From assembly GCA_035582835.1 (NCBI GenBank), contig JAYKAV010002662.1, positions 1,906,475 to 1,970,474 on the forward strand: a DNA stretch of 64,000 nucleotides, read 5' to 3'. The notes under the pieces were generated by a model. It was not told the origin of the DNA, did not search any database, and saw nothing but the letters and a program-made list of their open reading frames with translations. The stretch comes from Phoebastria nigripes. Its lineage: Eukaryota > Chordata > Aves > Procellariiformes > Diomedeidae. Positions 27,001-47,607 of the stretch are shown in pieces; position 1 is the first letter of the stretch; every line of letters starts with the position of its first letter. Both the position numbers and the translations under genes were made by a program.

Positions 27001-27021
27001 TTCCTTAATTCGCTTATTTAC
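27001..27021 (+). other. SCN5A: U12 branch site and AC 3' splice site
   Basis: TTCCTTAAT (27001-27009) differs from the U12 branch consensus only at the last base, and the intron ends TTTAC. The branch adenosine to 3' end spacing of 13-14 bases is in the usual 10-16 range for U12 introns, and there is no AG and no long polypyrimidine tract. Confidence 0.9.
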
Positions 27022-27111
27022 ATTGTTCAGTATGTTTATTATGTGCACTATTTTAACTAATTGTGTGTTCATGGCACAATCAGAGACTCCGTCATGGAAT
27101 AAATATGTTGA
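27022..27111 (+). CDS. SCN5A: SCN5A coding exon 4: domain I S1, residues 129-159
   Basis: After the base completing Ser129 the exon reads [19 protein letters not shown], the S1 helix of domain I, then [10 protein letters not shown] in the short S1-S2 extracellular loop. Human Nav1.5 has [19 protein letters not shown] here, so S1 is nearly unchanged while the loop differs (bird SETPSW where human has HDPPPW). The exon is 90 bases, the family size, and ends in phase 2 in the Glu159 codon (GA|G) before donor GTAAGT. Its upstream junction is the unusual AC acceptor of the U12 intron. Confidence 0.96.
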
Positions 27112-35207
<8,096 letters not shown>

Positions 35208-35299
35208 GTATGTAGGAGAATTTGTGAATGTAGGCAGTGTTTCACCTCTTCGGACTTTCAGGGTATTGAGAGCTTTAAAAACTATTTCAGTAATCCCAG
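35208..35299 (+). CDS. SCN5A: SCN5A alternative exon 6A (neonatal-type): S3-S4 linker and S4, residues 202-233
   Basis: This 92-base exon is the first of a mutually exclusive pair. It encodes [14 protein letters not shown] and then S4, [18 protein letters not shown]4 keeps arginine or lysine at every third position. It differs from the second copy at seven residues: V/I, G/T, N/D, V/L, S/N, P/A and P/S in copy 6A versus 6. Asn in place of Asp209 (human Asp211) and PG at the end mark the neonatal type; human 6A instead has Lys at the Asp position. Pro just before S4 is unusual. The acceptor is TTCTACAG and the donor CAG|GTAAGA. The intact frame and matching phases argue against a pseudoexon. 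Confidence 0.93.
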
Positions 35300-35556
<257 letters not shown>

Positions 35557-38500
35557 TAAAGCCTACATGCCATTTCCAGTAGTAAACACAGCAATTACAG
35601 ATGGCTTAACCATAGATACTGATCGGGAAATGGAGGAATGTAGGGAATGTGACCTGTCAATAGAATACATTTTTCATATGTTTTCCAATACTGTTTTTGT
35701 GGGCAGAAGGAATTAGAGTGCTTCCAAAATTACAGACCTCATTAAAACGAGTGCTGCTGTAAGAACGGCGTATGCAGCGGCTCGTGAATCACATACATAA
35801 AGTACTCATTCATGAACCATATGAAAATGGCAATGAAACTCCTTTAAAGTCTTCAGATATTGATTTTTAAAAATGGAAGGTTAATGACCTCAAAATGCGT
35901 ATTCGTGTTTAAGAGCGCATCGATAGAGGAATCTAAATCTATGCTATGAGCTGAGGTTTCAAGACTGCAGGCATAGATAATCTAACTGGTCATGGTGTTT
36001 ATCCATTTGCATGTGATAGAAACAGTGTTTAAATTTTGGACCCTGAAGAGATCAGAGAACATTTCATCATTGATTTCGGTAGATTCAGCATTTCACCAAC
36101 ACACATTTTCTCACATTTTAAAGGATATGATTTCCCCCCCCAGAAAAAGAAAATCAGTGTTTTACTACAGATCTTGTAGTAAAAGAAGCTCTTTTTTCAT
36201 AGCTTTTTATCTAATCTATTACTATTTCTNAAAATAATAAATAATATTTACTATTAAGTAATTTATGCAGAGATGAGTCCACTCTCAGTGGACTAACCCT
36301 ATGACAATACTTTCTTGCCAAGCATTATCTATGGACAGGTCTCATTCAGCCTCAGTGTTTAACATCTCCAACCTGCATGACAAGGTAGAGAAGGTAGCGA
36401 AAACCATGCATGATAGATCCTATCGGTGATAATCCTGAACAGATGTTGGCAATTACATGTCAAAAATATTCAAAACATCGAGAGAACTGCTCAGAATCTT
36501 ACACACAGCTCTTTAAGGTTAGAAAGGCTTTTCCATCCATCATATTATGCACATCTGTACTATAATATAAATCTAAACAAATTCCATGGTGTAAACTTNT
36601 AGGGACAGCACTCACACGGCATATAAGCTAGAAATGGGAATTCTGGAATTGAGATGTTAAGAAAACATATATATGGGTCTAAAGCTTACTCCCTCATTCC
36701 AACATTACAGTAATGAAAATCAGTGAAATTATTGAGAGAGCAAGGTACTTTTTATTGAAAGTGTATGTCAAAATATAGCTTTTATAGAATACTTAAAGAT
36801 GATTAGGTCTGGTATTCCTTGAAATCAAGTTCCTGTCTTAATTTTTGTCTTTTAAGTTTAAAAAGAGTAATCAATTAGCAGAGAGGTTTTGTCATGTTTT
36901 CTCTAATCGGATTGACACTGAGAAAGGACTTTTTTTTTCTTGGGAAACAGAAAGTTGAGCACAGTTTTACAGATCATGTGGGATAGTAGTGGCTAATCAG
37001 AAAGAAAACTGGAGTTTCCTAGCTTCCTTTGCTAGCAATTTGAAGACTAACTTGGAGGGACAGCCATCTCCAGGGGACACCTTTCGCTTTCCATCTTGTC
37101 TCAAGCTTGAACCTCTTCAGAACAGAGCCTGTCAATTTTGCTGAGTTATATATATAGCAATTTTCTGCTGTTCTTTATCAGAGTTGGAGCAGAAGCTTGT
37201 TTTACATCAAATGATAAATTTTAGCTGTTTTTTTAGTGGGGAAAAAAGGAGTATTAAGATTCAGAAAAACTTTATTTAAAAGTACACCAAAGCCCNTCAG
37301 TGATATTAAAACCAGAGTTGTTCCATTTGTTGGTTAATAGAAAAAAAAAAGATGAGGAGTATTATTTATTACAGTAATACATAATAACATTCTTTTTTTT
37401 TCTTTCTGACTATTTGATTAGTTTTTCGATAACTGCATTTTTAGGTACACGTAACTAAATCATTTGCTGACATAACTGCATGAAGATATGCTAATAAAAT
37501 ATCTGGCCTTAGATTTTATTGTCAAGATTACCTGTGCCCTGAGCATGTTTAAATTACAGATGTGGAGAGCTACAAATTGCCAAGGAACACCTAGCTGCCT
37601 GTGAAACACAGCTAAGGTGTTTTTTTTTTTAATGTTAGCAGATAATTTCAGAGGCACCAGTTCATTTTTCAGTCAGACACATATATTTTAAAATAAATAT
37701 TGGGCATGATGCTGTGGTTTATTTGGAGATCAGTCTGAGTTTTTAATGATAACATAGGCTTATGCTGAGATGAAGTATTTTTCCACAATAGGCTTANAAA
37801 TGAAAAGATGATGAACACTAGTATCTTCCATGAGATTTTTGGGTTCAACTGCTAGAGAGAGGAGGAGGTTGTTATTTTTGCTTCCTCTTTTACATCTTAG
37901 GTAAAAAATGCTGAGATGTATTCTCCTTTGCAAATATCTAAGCTTTTCCTCAATAAAATTGATCACACTTTTCCATCAGTTAGTTATGTTTGCACAAACA
38001 TACTTGGACTCAGCATGCTCAGTGAAATTGTTTACCGAAAGTAATGGGCCAAGTCCTCTGTGGTGTAAGGCTTCTGTCCAGCAAAGCACTTAGAGGCTGG
38101 TTTTCAAAGGCATTCTGCTTCACTTGAAATCAATGAGTTTCACTATTGACTCCAGAGGGAGTTAGTAAAGCTAACAATTAGTGCTTTTAAAAATCTCACC
38201 TACCTTTAATGCCTCGCTCTAGGCGCACAAGCAGGCACAGGGGCGTTTAGGGGACACAGACTCACACGACTCAAAAAGATCTCCCAAACTCTCAGAGTCT
38301 GTTCCCCTGGCCTAAGGCTGCATTTAGTATGGCTCAGACCTGGCATGATATTTACTACCTCACTTGTTTTAACAGTCCTTCCAAGGTGGAGGTCTCATGG
38401 TCTTCCTGAGAAGTCTGTTCCAGCACCTCATTACTTTTGCCATTAGATTTCCCCTGGGAGGACGGGTTCAGATCCAGATTCGGCAACCCAAATATTGGCA

Positions 38501-39297
38501 TCTACCATGTGCTAAGCCATGTGCTTCCTGCTCACTGGAGATCTTGGGCTCAGTTTGGTTGCCGTCATGCCAGCATCTCCTGCCCCACGTGGCCATGGAT
38601 CACTTGCAGGTCCTATCTCTGAATCCAGACCCCCATCCAGCCTCACTCTCTCTTGGTGCATTATCAGCTCATTATTTTTTACCCTACAGCCACTGTGTAG
38701 GACATCAGGTCAGTGCCTTACCCTTTGTGGCAGCCCTTAACATGGCGGAGGACCTTCATGGATCCCCTCAATTTTCCCTTTTCTGCACTAAACACACACA
38801 TTTCTTTCTGTTTTCCAGTTGCCCATGATATCGAGAGAAAACAAGTTTTGTACAGTAGCTGGATATCTGTTTATCCAAACTCATTAAAAGAAAAAAGTTT
38901 TTAATTTCTTTATATATCCCTTATGTTCAAGTTCTTAGAAATAAGTAACATTTTCTCTATGGGAGCATAAAACCTTTAACCCTCAGTGATTTTATTTATT
39001 AATTAGCATCTTGCACATTGCCATGGCAACTGGATTCNTTCGTTTTCAATCTAGATAGGAACTATGGTCAGCAGCAGAACAACCCACTAAAGTCACTCAT
39101 TCGTCTCCCATTACCAGCGTATCCAAGACCCAGCATGCTCGATAGGAACCCTTCCCACGACAATAGAGGGTTTCAAATCATAGTTTATCTGCATGGGAAT
39201 CACCAATGTTTTTTGATAACTACTAACTGAGGTAATGTAAAGCCCTGAGGTACACCCTCCTACGCCTCCCTACCAAAAGCCTGCAAAATGCAGGCCA

Positions 39298-39313
39298 TCA
39301 TCATCATCATCAC
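39298..39313. repeat. Short (ATC)n microsatellite
   Basis: Five ATC units in tandem followed by ACC. It is a simple repeat in intron 6 with no associated function seen. Confidence 0.8.
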
Positions 39314-40262
39314 CAGGATTTTGTGAANTGCCTGTATCCAGAGAAGCTCCACTGCTCTTTCTGGAACAGTCNTGTACGTCACGAATATGTCACATAAAAT
39401 GACAGGATACCGGCGAAAGGTGACCTCATAGAAAATTGGGCCAAGGCACTTTGGGGCCTGATCCAGCTCCCATTTAAGTTAGTGTGAGTCTAAAGGCTAT
39501 AAATAGTGCTGTGAATGTTACCCAGTACTTTACTGATAGCCAGAACAGAGCTTGGAGCACAAGAATTAAGGCTGTGTGGAGGATACTGACCCCCGTTCAC
39601 TGCTTCAGTCTCACTGAAGTCCTCCTGCAGAGAGATAATGTCATCCTTCTGGTGGGTAAATCACTTAACTCAAGAAGTAACTATCCCAGAGGTGAGAAAT
39701 ACATGACATATTTGTGTTTTCCTTGGAGACTGGCCTGACAGTCACATTTCCATGCAAAGATGGTCTACAGGAATGCTGACAACCATTCAAGTTTGCCAAC
39801 ATGCTGTTAAACTTCTTGCTGCCCCACGTGTCAGTGGCTAATGACAAATACGTTCATCAAGAGTGAACTCTTGTCTCCCTACATGCACATGACTCATGCA
39901 GACATTTATAAGACACATGCGTATCCTCAGGAGATGGAGTAGGCTAGGTGAGGACAATCATGGTGCAAGTCACACTCTCTTTTTTTTTTGTTTTTGCTTT
40001 TTCTCCCCGCTTGTTTCCAGACTGTGCATGAAACTGTCTGATGTTCTGTAGGTGATTGCCAACATCTGGTATGGATGTCATACTGAATTATGCTAATACT
40101 TTCTCACATCTCGTAGGAGGAATGGATGGTGTTGTGGGATCTTGCCATTTCTCATTGTTTGGTGTTGCTTGCATTTTCTATGGTTTCTGATTTGCATTTG
40201 AAAACTGATTATTTGATTAACCTCTGAATGTGTTAATTTCTACCTGTATTAACAGGAATGTT

Positions 40263-40374
40263 TGGGCCAAATCCTTCTTGCTTTCTGCACATGTCAGGCT
40301 GCCTGTACAGCCCTCATTCCACTGGCTTTGGATGCTGTGGTGTTGTTCATGTCACGCAAGCAGGATTTGGCCCA
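40263..40374. mobile_element. Probable ancient MITE-like element with 19-bp inverted termini
   Basis: TGGGCCAAATCCTTCTTGC at 40263-40281 pairs with GCAAGCAGGATTTGGCCCA at 40356-40374, matching at 18 of 19 positions, around a 74-base centre. GGGCCA/TGGCCC-type ends with a seemingly non-coding middle recall old amniote DNA-transposon MITEs, and partial single-ended relatives appear elsewhere in the window. No clear target duplication remains, as expected for an old copy. Family identity is uncertain. Confidence 0.5.
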
Positions 40375-43300
40375 GAAGTGTGGAAAGAATTCAGTGATTC
40401 AGGAAAACACTGTATCGATTACTCCATAGGGAGCAATCTATAGACCCATTGTCATTAACGGGTGTAGATGTTACTCAGCTTTGGGTCAGATCCTCAGCTT
40501 TTTCTGCATGCTGCCTGGTTTGATGTTTGATTTGCAAGAATTAAGTAAATGCCTTTAATGCCCCATAAATAGTATCTTCTATTAAGCTATATTGCAGTGC
40601 TCTCATTGGCACTATTTCAAAGGAGGATTATTTATCTAGAAGATTTAACAGTGCTCTAAATTTGAATACATCTAGCATTGCTTTTACAAAACATGGGATT
40701 GATTCAGAGAAACGCAGAGCACCTACAAGAGGTTCTGGGTGTCCTTATTTCCCCTCAGCCCTTCCATTTATGAAGCACAGAAAGTTCAAATGAATGGTGA
40801 TTTAGACACTTTGTTTAGCAGTGAGTTGTGCCAAGCAACTTGACGGATGCTACTTAACTTTCTGGGCAAATTTTGTTTTTAAAGGGTGAGAAAAAAAACA
40901 GTTAGACTGTAAGTATACCACTCCCCAAATGGTTTTCCTGGAAAGTTTTAACAAAGGTCCAGGAGGCAGAGTACAAGTTATTTTTAAATGGTCTTTAATT
41001 ACAGCAATTGTATTACTAAAGCATTCTCTTCTTAAACTGTTCAGAAGCCTGTATGCTATTAAAACAAAAAAAGAAAAAGAAAGTAAAGCAGAAAGCCTTC
41101 TCATAAAGAAATTATTTGATACCTGCAAGGAATTAACTTGTAAAACTAATAGTATAGGGTTACTATTCTATTTAAAACCCCAGTAAGTAAACTGAGAAAA
41201 ACATGTTTCATGAAATGACCTTGAAATTAACAATACTGGGGCCTGATTTTGAAAACAGATAGTCTTTATTGGTGGTTGGAATTTTGTAGGTCTTATTTCC
41301 TAATACTATCCCTTTTCACATTAGGACTCCCATTGTCCTTGCCCATGTGAGTAAGATTAATTAGTGGACTTAGATGATACAAATGCAGGCTCCAAGCCTT
41401 ACAAACAAATAAATGTGCTCAGGGATTCCACAGAGGGGACTGAATTAAAAGAATTTGTGGTTTGGCTTTCTTTCGTTTCTTAAGACTTGGTTTGCATTCA
41501 GACGTCCCAAGTTTCACCAGCTTCAGTGAAGAAACATCTGTGCATTCAAAGGACAGCCAATGATGAGATTCATTGAAAACATTTCAGAATATTAGATAAA
41601 ATTGAAAAATATTCTAGTGCATTTACAAATCATATTTCTTTTTCCTCACCTCACTACTTGTTTAAGACCTGGCTGTCTTAAAGGTCTTATATTCTTAACA
41701 CTGGCTAAGGGTGAGACCCCAGGAAGTCCTTCAGAATTGGGCTACAACTAAAACTAGTTTCACTTCAGGTATAAAGTTCATCCAAGACTAGATTATCAGA
41801 AAAGGTATGTTTTTTATTTAGGCATCACAATAGGTAGCCAAATCTACAGATGGACTCAAAAGTTCAAAGCTGGCCTTTTCCCAGGTACCTGAATAGAACT
41901 GACCTCATTTGTAAAACCTCTTTCTGATGAGGAGTGCAGATAGCATGAAAATCCAGCTTTTGCCTAATGTTTGCACTGCAATATTTTTTGCTTTGCTTTT
42001 GAGTAGAGCAGGGAGCTGTCTAACCTCTCCCTCTTTACCATGCCACAAACTAGCTGTAAAGAGGCAAACAAAGAATTTAGTGGAGAAAGGGGGCTACCGA
42101 CACTTGATGGGTCAGTCCCTTTTGGTTAAATGGCCATTTTATAGCCGTTAATATCATTCACAGGTTAACCTAATGGCAATACCCTATGCAGGAGTGGAAT
42201 ATTTTAGGCTGCTGGATTCAGGGACTGCTGGACCTGTTGGCCATTCTAGCAGCTCATCCTCTTTTGAGAAACTATGATTTNCCCTTCCCTTAACTGCAGA
42301 ATTTTAAGCAAGAGCAAAACCACATTTTGCCTTCCTATGAGTCCTCAAGTACATTTTATGTTATTTTAAATTATACAGCACTAGCTCAACCTTTGTGGCT
42401 GCCAAACTCTTGGGGTGGAATTCCAGGGAACTGAGATTTAATGTGTATGATCATATTCAATGAGCAAATCAATGTGCTTCTGAGTATTGCCCAGGAGAAT
42501 TCCTCCTGTTTCCTCTTTGCATTTTCTTTTTTCCATTTAACTCAATTTCTCTTACTGCTGCCATAGTGGTGACACTGATTATCAGAACCACTGATTACTA
42601 CTTATTGAGTATTAATTAAATATAAATAGTAAAGAAACAACAAAATTGCTACCATTGTNCAGCTGATATTAGCGTCCAACTACAGCACACAACTTTAGAA
42701 GGGTCTTTTTTTGAAAAGAGTGGNTTTTGTCACATTCATGTAATATTAAATCAGCTCAAATGGTGCTGATCTCCAGGAACACTTCAAAAGCAAGCGACAT
42801 CTTTTGAGAAACAGTATAATTATTTATATCCGTATATTTATAGAATAATAAGCTGAAGCTAGTGTTACAGGGTGAAATAACACAGGAGAAGCTAATTTGT
42901 GTGACCCAAGCCTTTGGTCTTTGTAATAAGATGATTTATCTACATTGGCAGCATATTATAAAATGATTAACTTCACCCAGGTATTGTTGGAGACTCAGGT
43001 TGTTTTACTCAAATAGTACCCACTGTGTTTATTTGATTGCCCATATTATTTGGCTTATTTCTAATCCCAAATTCTTGTTGTCTTAAGCAAATGAATTGAA
43101 GGCAGAGGAATTATTCNTATGAGGACAGCGAGCTGGATTTGGCACTAAAATATGTAAAATAATCAGGGAATAAATAACATTTCCGTACCTTTTCATCTGT
43201 TTATGTGAGGGATAAAGTTATCAGAATCACCTGAGTGATTTAAAACTAATTCACATTCTCAAAATTCAATGGGATTTAGGCTTTACAGCCTTTACTGCAG

Positions 43301-43622
43301 CTCCATGAAAATATAAAAGATATTCTGTTTTCTTTATCCATGAATATTTTTGTATCTCACTGTTCCTCCATCCAGTTCTTTCCCTCCATTTTTAAATCAG
43401 TGTTTGTGTAAGAGTAATACCAAGACTTTTGTCCAGACAAAAATAGGCCAAACTAAACATTCATAGTGATCACTTGTCTCTCGTTTCTGCCGTCNAGTTA
43501 TAAACATGTGGTAGAAACCCTTCCAATTTTCCCTTCCATGGAGATTTTCATCATGAAAAGTAGCTATCTGCAGACATATTTCAGCCTCTCAGTCTATAAA
43601 CTCTTGGCTTTTATCTCCTTAG

Positions 43623-43853
43623 GGCTGAAGACCATTGTAGGGGCACTTATCCAGTCTGTTAAGAAACTTGCTGATGTGATGATCCTGACCGTTTTCTGCT
43701 TGAGTGTCTTTGCCCTCATAGGCCTCCAGCTCTTCATGGGCAACTTGCGACACAAGTGTGTCAGAGACTACACCAAGTTTAACTCCACCAATGGCACGTT
43801 GTACTTGGATGGTAGGATGTGGAACACCTCAGAGGAATTTCTTAGTGATCCAG
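43623..43853 (+). CDS. SCN5A: SCN5A coding exon 7: S4-S5 linker, S5 and start of the extracellular loop, residues 233-310
   Basis: This 231-base exon, the family size, completes Gly233 and encodes [18 protein letters not shown] (S4-S5 linker), S5 ([19 protein letters not shown]) and [10 protein letters not shown] leading into the extracellular S5-pore loop. LRHKCVR matches human Nav1.5. The loop is diverged and has three N-glycosylation sequons: N286 (NST), N289 (NGT) and N300 (NTS). Cys278 is a likely disulphide residue. The exon ends SDP|G before donor GTAAGC, in phase 1. Confidence 0.97.
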
Positions 43854-46715
43854 GTAAGCTCTTTTTACCCTGTTGTCTGTTTCTTGGTTGGTTTTTTTTT
43901 TTTTTTAATTATATTGACCAAAATCTATATGTGAATCAGCAAATGCAGCATTACGTGACTACTGGCTCTTCATGATGTTGATGTGGTTTCAAAAGATCTA
44001 GGTAGCTTTTTCTGACCTCTGTGGTGCCTTCACAGTTCATGCTGAAAGTATTTCTGGTGCTTTCCTATGATACAGACTAAGGTCCTTGTTGCATCATTGA
44101 TGATTTTCACAGTTTTAGGGTGTTTCATGATATTTTTCTTAAAGCTCCCTTTCCTGGAATTAGGCAATCACATGAAAATTTCGACTCTGTATGTGGGTCT
44201 GGTTTGCACNCTGTCTCTTTAAGACAATTTATAGCTCTTGCATTTTCTAGCAAAACTTCAAAATTTGAGGTAAGGGTCTTAAAAAATCAAAAAGCAAAGC
44301 AGAGCAATTCAGTATTTATTAATCTGAAAAATCCCAAGAGCTTTTTTTTAAGGAAATCTTATGCTACTAGGGCCCTAACTCACTATCTGGGTTGGGCCAT
44401 CCTGCAGTATCTGGTGCCCTGATGTTTATTATCAAAAGGCTTGTTTTCTAGGCCAAAGCAATTTTTAATACTCTACGGTCTGCTATAGTTTGAATTACAA
44501 AGAAATAGGTTCACTGAACTAATTTAATAACATTTTTAAAAAAATAAGCATTTCATGTAAATAAACTTCAGAATGTAAATAAGTGGCCTGGCTGTTGCTG
44601 CTCCAAAACCCTCTGAGTCACCAGACAACCCACACCAATTGCAATGACATAGACTCACATCTAAAACAATCCAATGATGCTCTTGAGGGAAGGAGGCAGC
44701 CAGACTGATGTGCATTGGTAGGAACTTATGACCAGTGACCTTTGGTATTTTATTTATTTTGAGGAGAAGAATGAACCATATAGTCAACTCATTAACTGGA
44801 AATTTGGTTGGGAGGAAGGGACATAGTGTCACGGGGTACTTCTGCTCTGACTGTGTGGACCCTTCAGTCCTGTGTCTCCAGCCATCTGCACTATAAAAAC
44901 CTTGTGCCTCACTCCTGGAAGTTGCCTGGCTTGACCCAGGATTCTGTTGAACGCCTGGCACAAGATTGCCTCCAACTCCTGGTGGCTTCTCAGCATTGTA
45001 CACCTCTTCAGCCATGCTACATGGTCCAGGGATTGTGCCAAGGGCAGTCCCACCATTCCCCACTGGTGACTTCTGGCCTTTCTGCTCGATTCCTCTCCCT
45101 GCAGTCTGAGCAGCCCTGGAAGCAATGGTGTTAGAAAGGATTCATTCAAGGAATAGAAAGCTCAACATTGGTGTCTTTAGTGCACGGTGTGGTTGATGCA
45201 GCACTAAGGAAGGGTAGCTCACAAAGCTCTGGCTGAATGATGGCCATCTTTGGGACTAACCCTGACCATCAGGTTATGTGACCCCTCAATGTTGCCCTCT
45301 CATCAGCTGAAAGGGGAAGGAGCTCTGTGCCAGAGCTAAAAAACCACACTGGACCTATGCTGGCTGGTGATGAGCCTGCTGACATGTTTTCCCACCTGTG
45401 CTCTCTGTGCTTCCAGCTTGGAGATGAGTGCTCGTGGAGCTAGTAAAGATATCTCTGCACCTGTGGTGGATTAAGGCGCTTCACGGCTCCTCCACCCACA
45501 GATAACTGACAGCTGTGTGAGGTGCTGCCCTCCCTTTCTCATAGAGGCATTGAGAGATAAAATAATGATGGCTGGAAGTATAAAGCCCTGCAATAAAGGT
45601 GAAGGGATGAAATAGAGCTGTGAAGATAGTTTGACTCGCTGGAAATGGAAATAGGGTAAATGTACTACTGGACAGTCTCTATAAAAATATAGTTAATNTC
45701 AGGGCCAGCTGCAACATTGCTTTAAATGGGAGGAATTGCTCTGGCATACCATGAGCAAATTTATTTGTGTAGTCCTGATATGGGGAGGAGGGGAGATGCT
45801 CCCATAAATCCATTTAGTAAATCCAGCAATGGTTAATATGGTCATGAAAATATACTTGTTATCACTAAAGGAGATTTACCTATTACAAAGATAATCAACT
45901 TGGTGAGATAACAGGTTAAAGCGAATTAAAGTTTGACCATGTGGTATTAATAGTAAGTAATAAAAATATCAATTAATGTTTTTATGTTTTCATAATATCT
46001 GAAAATAAAGACACGGTGCGTTATGGCAAACAGCCATCAGTTGTGGTGGATGGACAAAAATGATTTAAATAGTTGAAGTGTTGAGTCAGTGCAGCAGGCC
46101 ACTGAAGAGCTAGAAGAAAAGTAGATTTATAGGAAAAATGTACTGACCTCTGAATAAGAATAATAAAGTGTTCCTCGAAATGCTGGAGAAGGTGGCTTAG
46201 CTATTAGGCTAGGGAGAACAATATTAAGTAGGATTTTCATTTAATGTTGACTATTGCACTAAAGCAATTCAGAAATGGAAGGACTGGCTCATTTTGTAAC
46301 TAGATGGGATAGTGCTTTATATTTCATTTTGCATAAGTATTATGGTGAAATGAAGTGACTGTTTAACAGAGTAGTACTGACCACAATTTAATAACAGTCC
46401 AAATTTCAAGTACTGCAGGGAATTAAGCAATACATGCAGTTAGATTAAAGTGTAGGCAGACCAAATTAGATAAAGAGAGGAATATATTAAGAAACAGAGT
46501 AGTGTCAGTGTTTATTTTGAAGAAGAACTAGAGAAGAAAATTGGCCAACATGTTGAGATAGTAGAGTTCACTTGAAGGGAGCGCAGACAATTACAAAAGC
46601 TGTTTGGAGACTTCAAAACCAATGTGGCTGAGTCATTTAGTTTGGAGCAGGGATACTAGTCTAAAAAACAGAAAACAGAAACCTGAAGTACTGTCAGAGA
46701 TTCAAAATAATACTT

Positions 46716-46737
46716 AAAAAAAAAAAAAAAAAAAAAA
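46716..46737. repeat. A22 homopolymer
   Basis: The longest uninterrupted single-base run in the window. No gene-like or SINE-like body is seen upstream, so it is treated as a simple repeat. Confidence 0.85.
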
Positions 46738-47584
46738 GATGTAAAGAAATAAAGGAGTGAAAAACACTCAAAAGCAAAATTGGAAAAAAGAATTGTTAAT
46801 TCTGTTCATCAGGACACTAACATAGAGACTCAAAACGGGGTGATATGCCAGTTCTGCTGCTCTTCTTGGACAGCAAAAGTTTGCTTTGGATTCTTTGAGA
46901 GAGGTTTTTAATGTTTTAAAGGACAGCAGGGAGCCTCTGAAATGGCATCAGCCTCTTCTCGTGCCTTTGAACCTTTTTTGCATGAATGGAAAAACAAAAA
47001 CGAGTGGAACCCCTTAAAAGGGTAATACAGTGAAGAATTGCCTGGTGCTGCAGAGGAAATAGCTGAGAGACTTAGTCATGTTGTGCAAAGAAAGATAAGA
47101 ACTCGGTTTTCAGTCTTTCTGAGCCCTTTTTAGTTTGAGATAACTGTGTGCCACAGGCACTTGGTACAGGAGACATTTTGGTTTTGTAGAAGGCCTGGGA
47201 TAGCTTCAGCTCTGCTTTTTTATTCAGAACTGACTTGGCATATGGACTAAATTGNATCCTCTTTCCTTAGCTCCTTTCAGCCCCCAGGCAGGAATTTTTT
47301 TCTCATCTGTCTTCTCAATCCTCTTGTTTTGATTTTATAGATGGGGAAAAAAGTCAGTTTATAAACTTTGTTTGCATCATCATTGGCTTAACCACAATCA
47401 TGTGGTAACACTTGATTTTTGGTTGATCCTTGAGGAAATATCCGTGCCCCCAGGGTTCAGGAACTCCTTGCCTTAGCTACACACTCAAGACCCACATGTA
47501 CTTTCCTGCTCTACCACTGTGGTCACCATGCCTATCTTGGCTGATGGTGCAGGTGCTGCCTGGCCCCTGTGCTACCCCTGTTCC

Positions 47585-47607
47585 TGCCTCCACCACCAGT
47601 GGAGGCA
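47585..47607. repeat. GC-rich hairpin, 9-bp perfect stem
   Basis: TGCCTCCAC and GTGGAGGCA pair perfectly around the 5-base loop CACCA. It lies in a CCACCA/GGTGGT-rich stretch where further pairing is possible. There is no U-run after it and no sign that it is a precursor RNA. Confidence 0.5.

Larger units (their letters stand above)
21620..27021 (+). other. SCN5A: SCN5A intron 3, U12-dependent AT-AC intron (5402 bp)
   Basis: The intron begins ATATCCTTT and ends in AC at 27020-27021. A near-consensus U12 branch site, TTCCTTAAT, lies at 27001-27009, 13-14 bases before the intron end. It would be removed by the minor spliceosome (U11/U12, U4atac/U6atac). The interior is AT-rich with no recognised exon, RNA gene or young repeat. 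A 13-bp direct repeat (TTTGCAGACCAAG) occurs twice near 26430 and 26463. Many small open frames near 22-23.6 kb lack homology and overlap on both strands. Confidence 0.94.

Noticed and set aside
44536..45063. 175-codon minus-strand open frame in intron 7
   Set aside because: No recognisable domain; overlapping open frames exist on the other strand in the same GC-richer block, a sign of composition rather than coding.
46680..46737. A22 run as the tail of a retrogene
   Set aside because: The preceding kilobase has no gene-like frame or SINE body and no flanking duplication was found.
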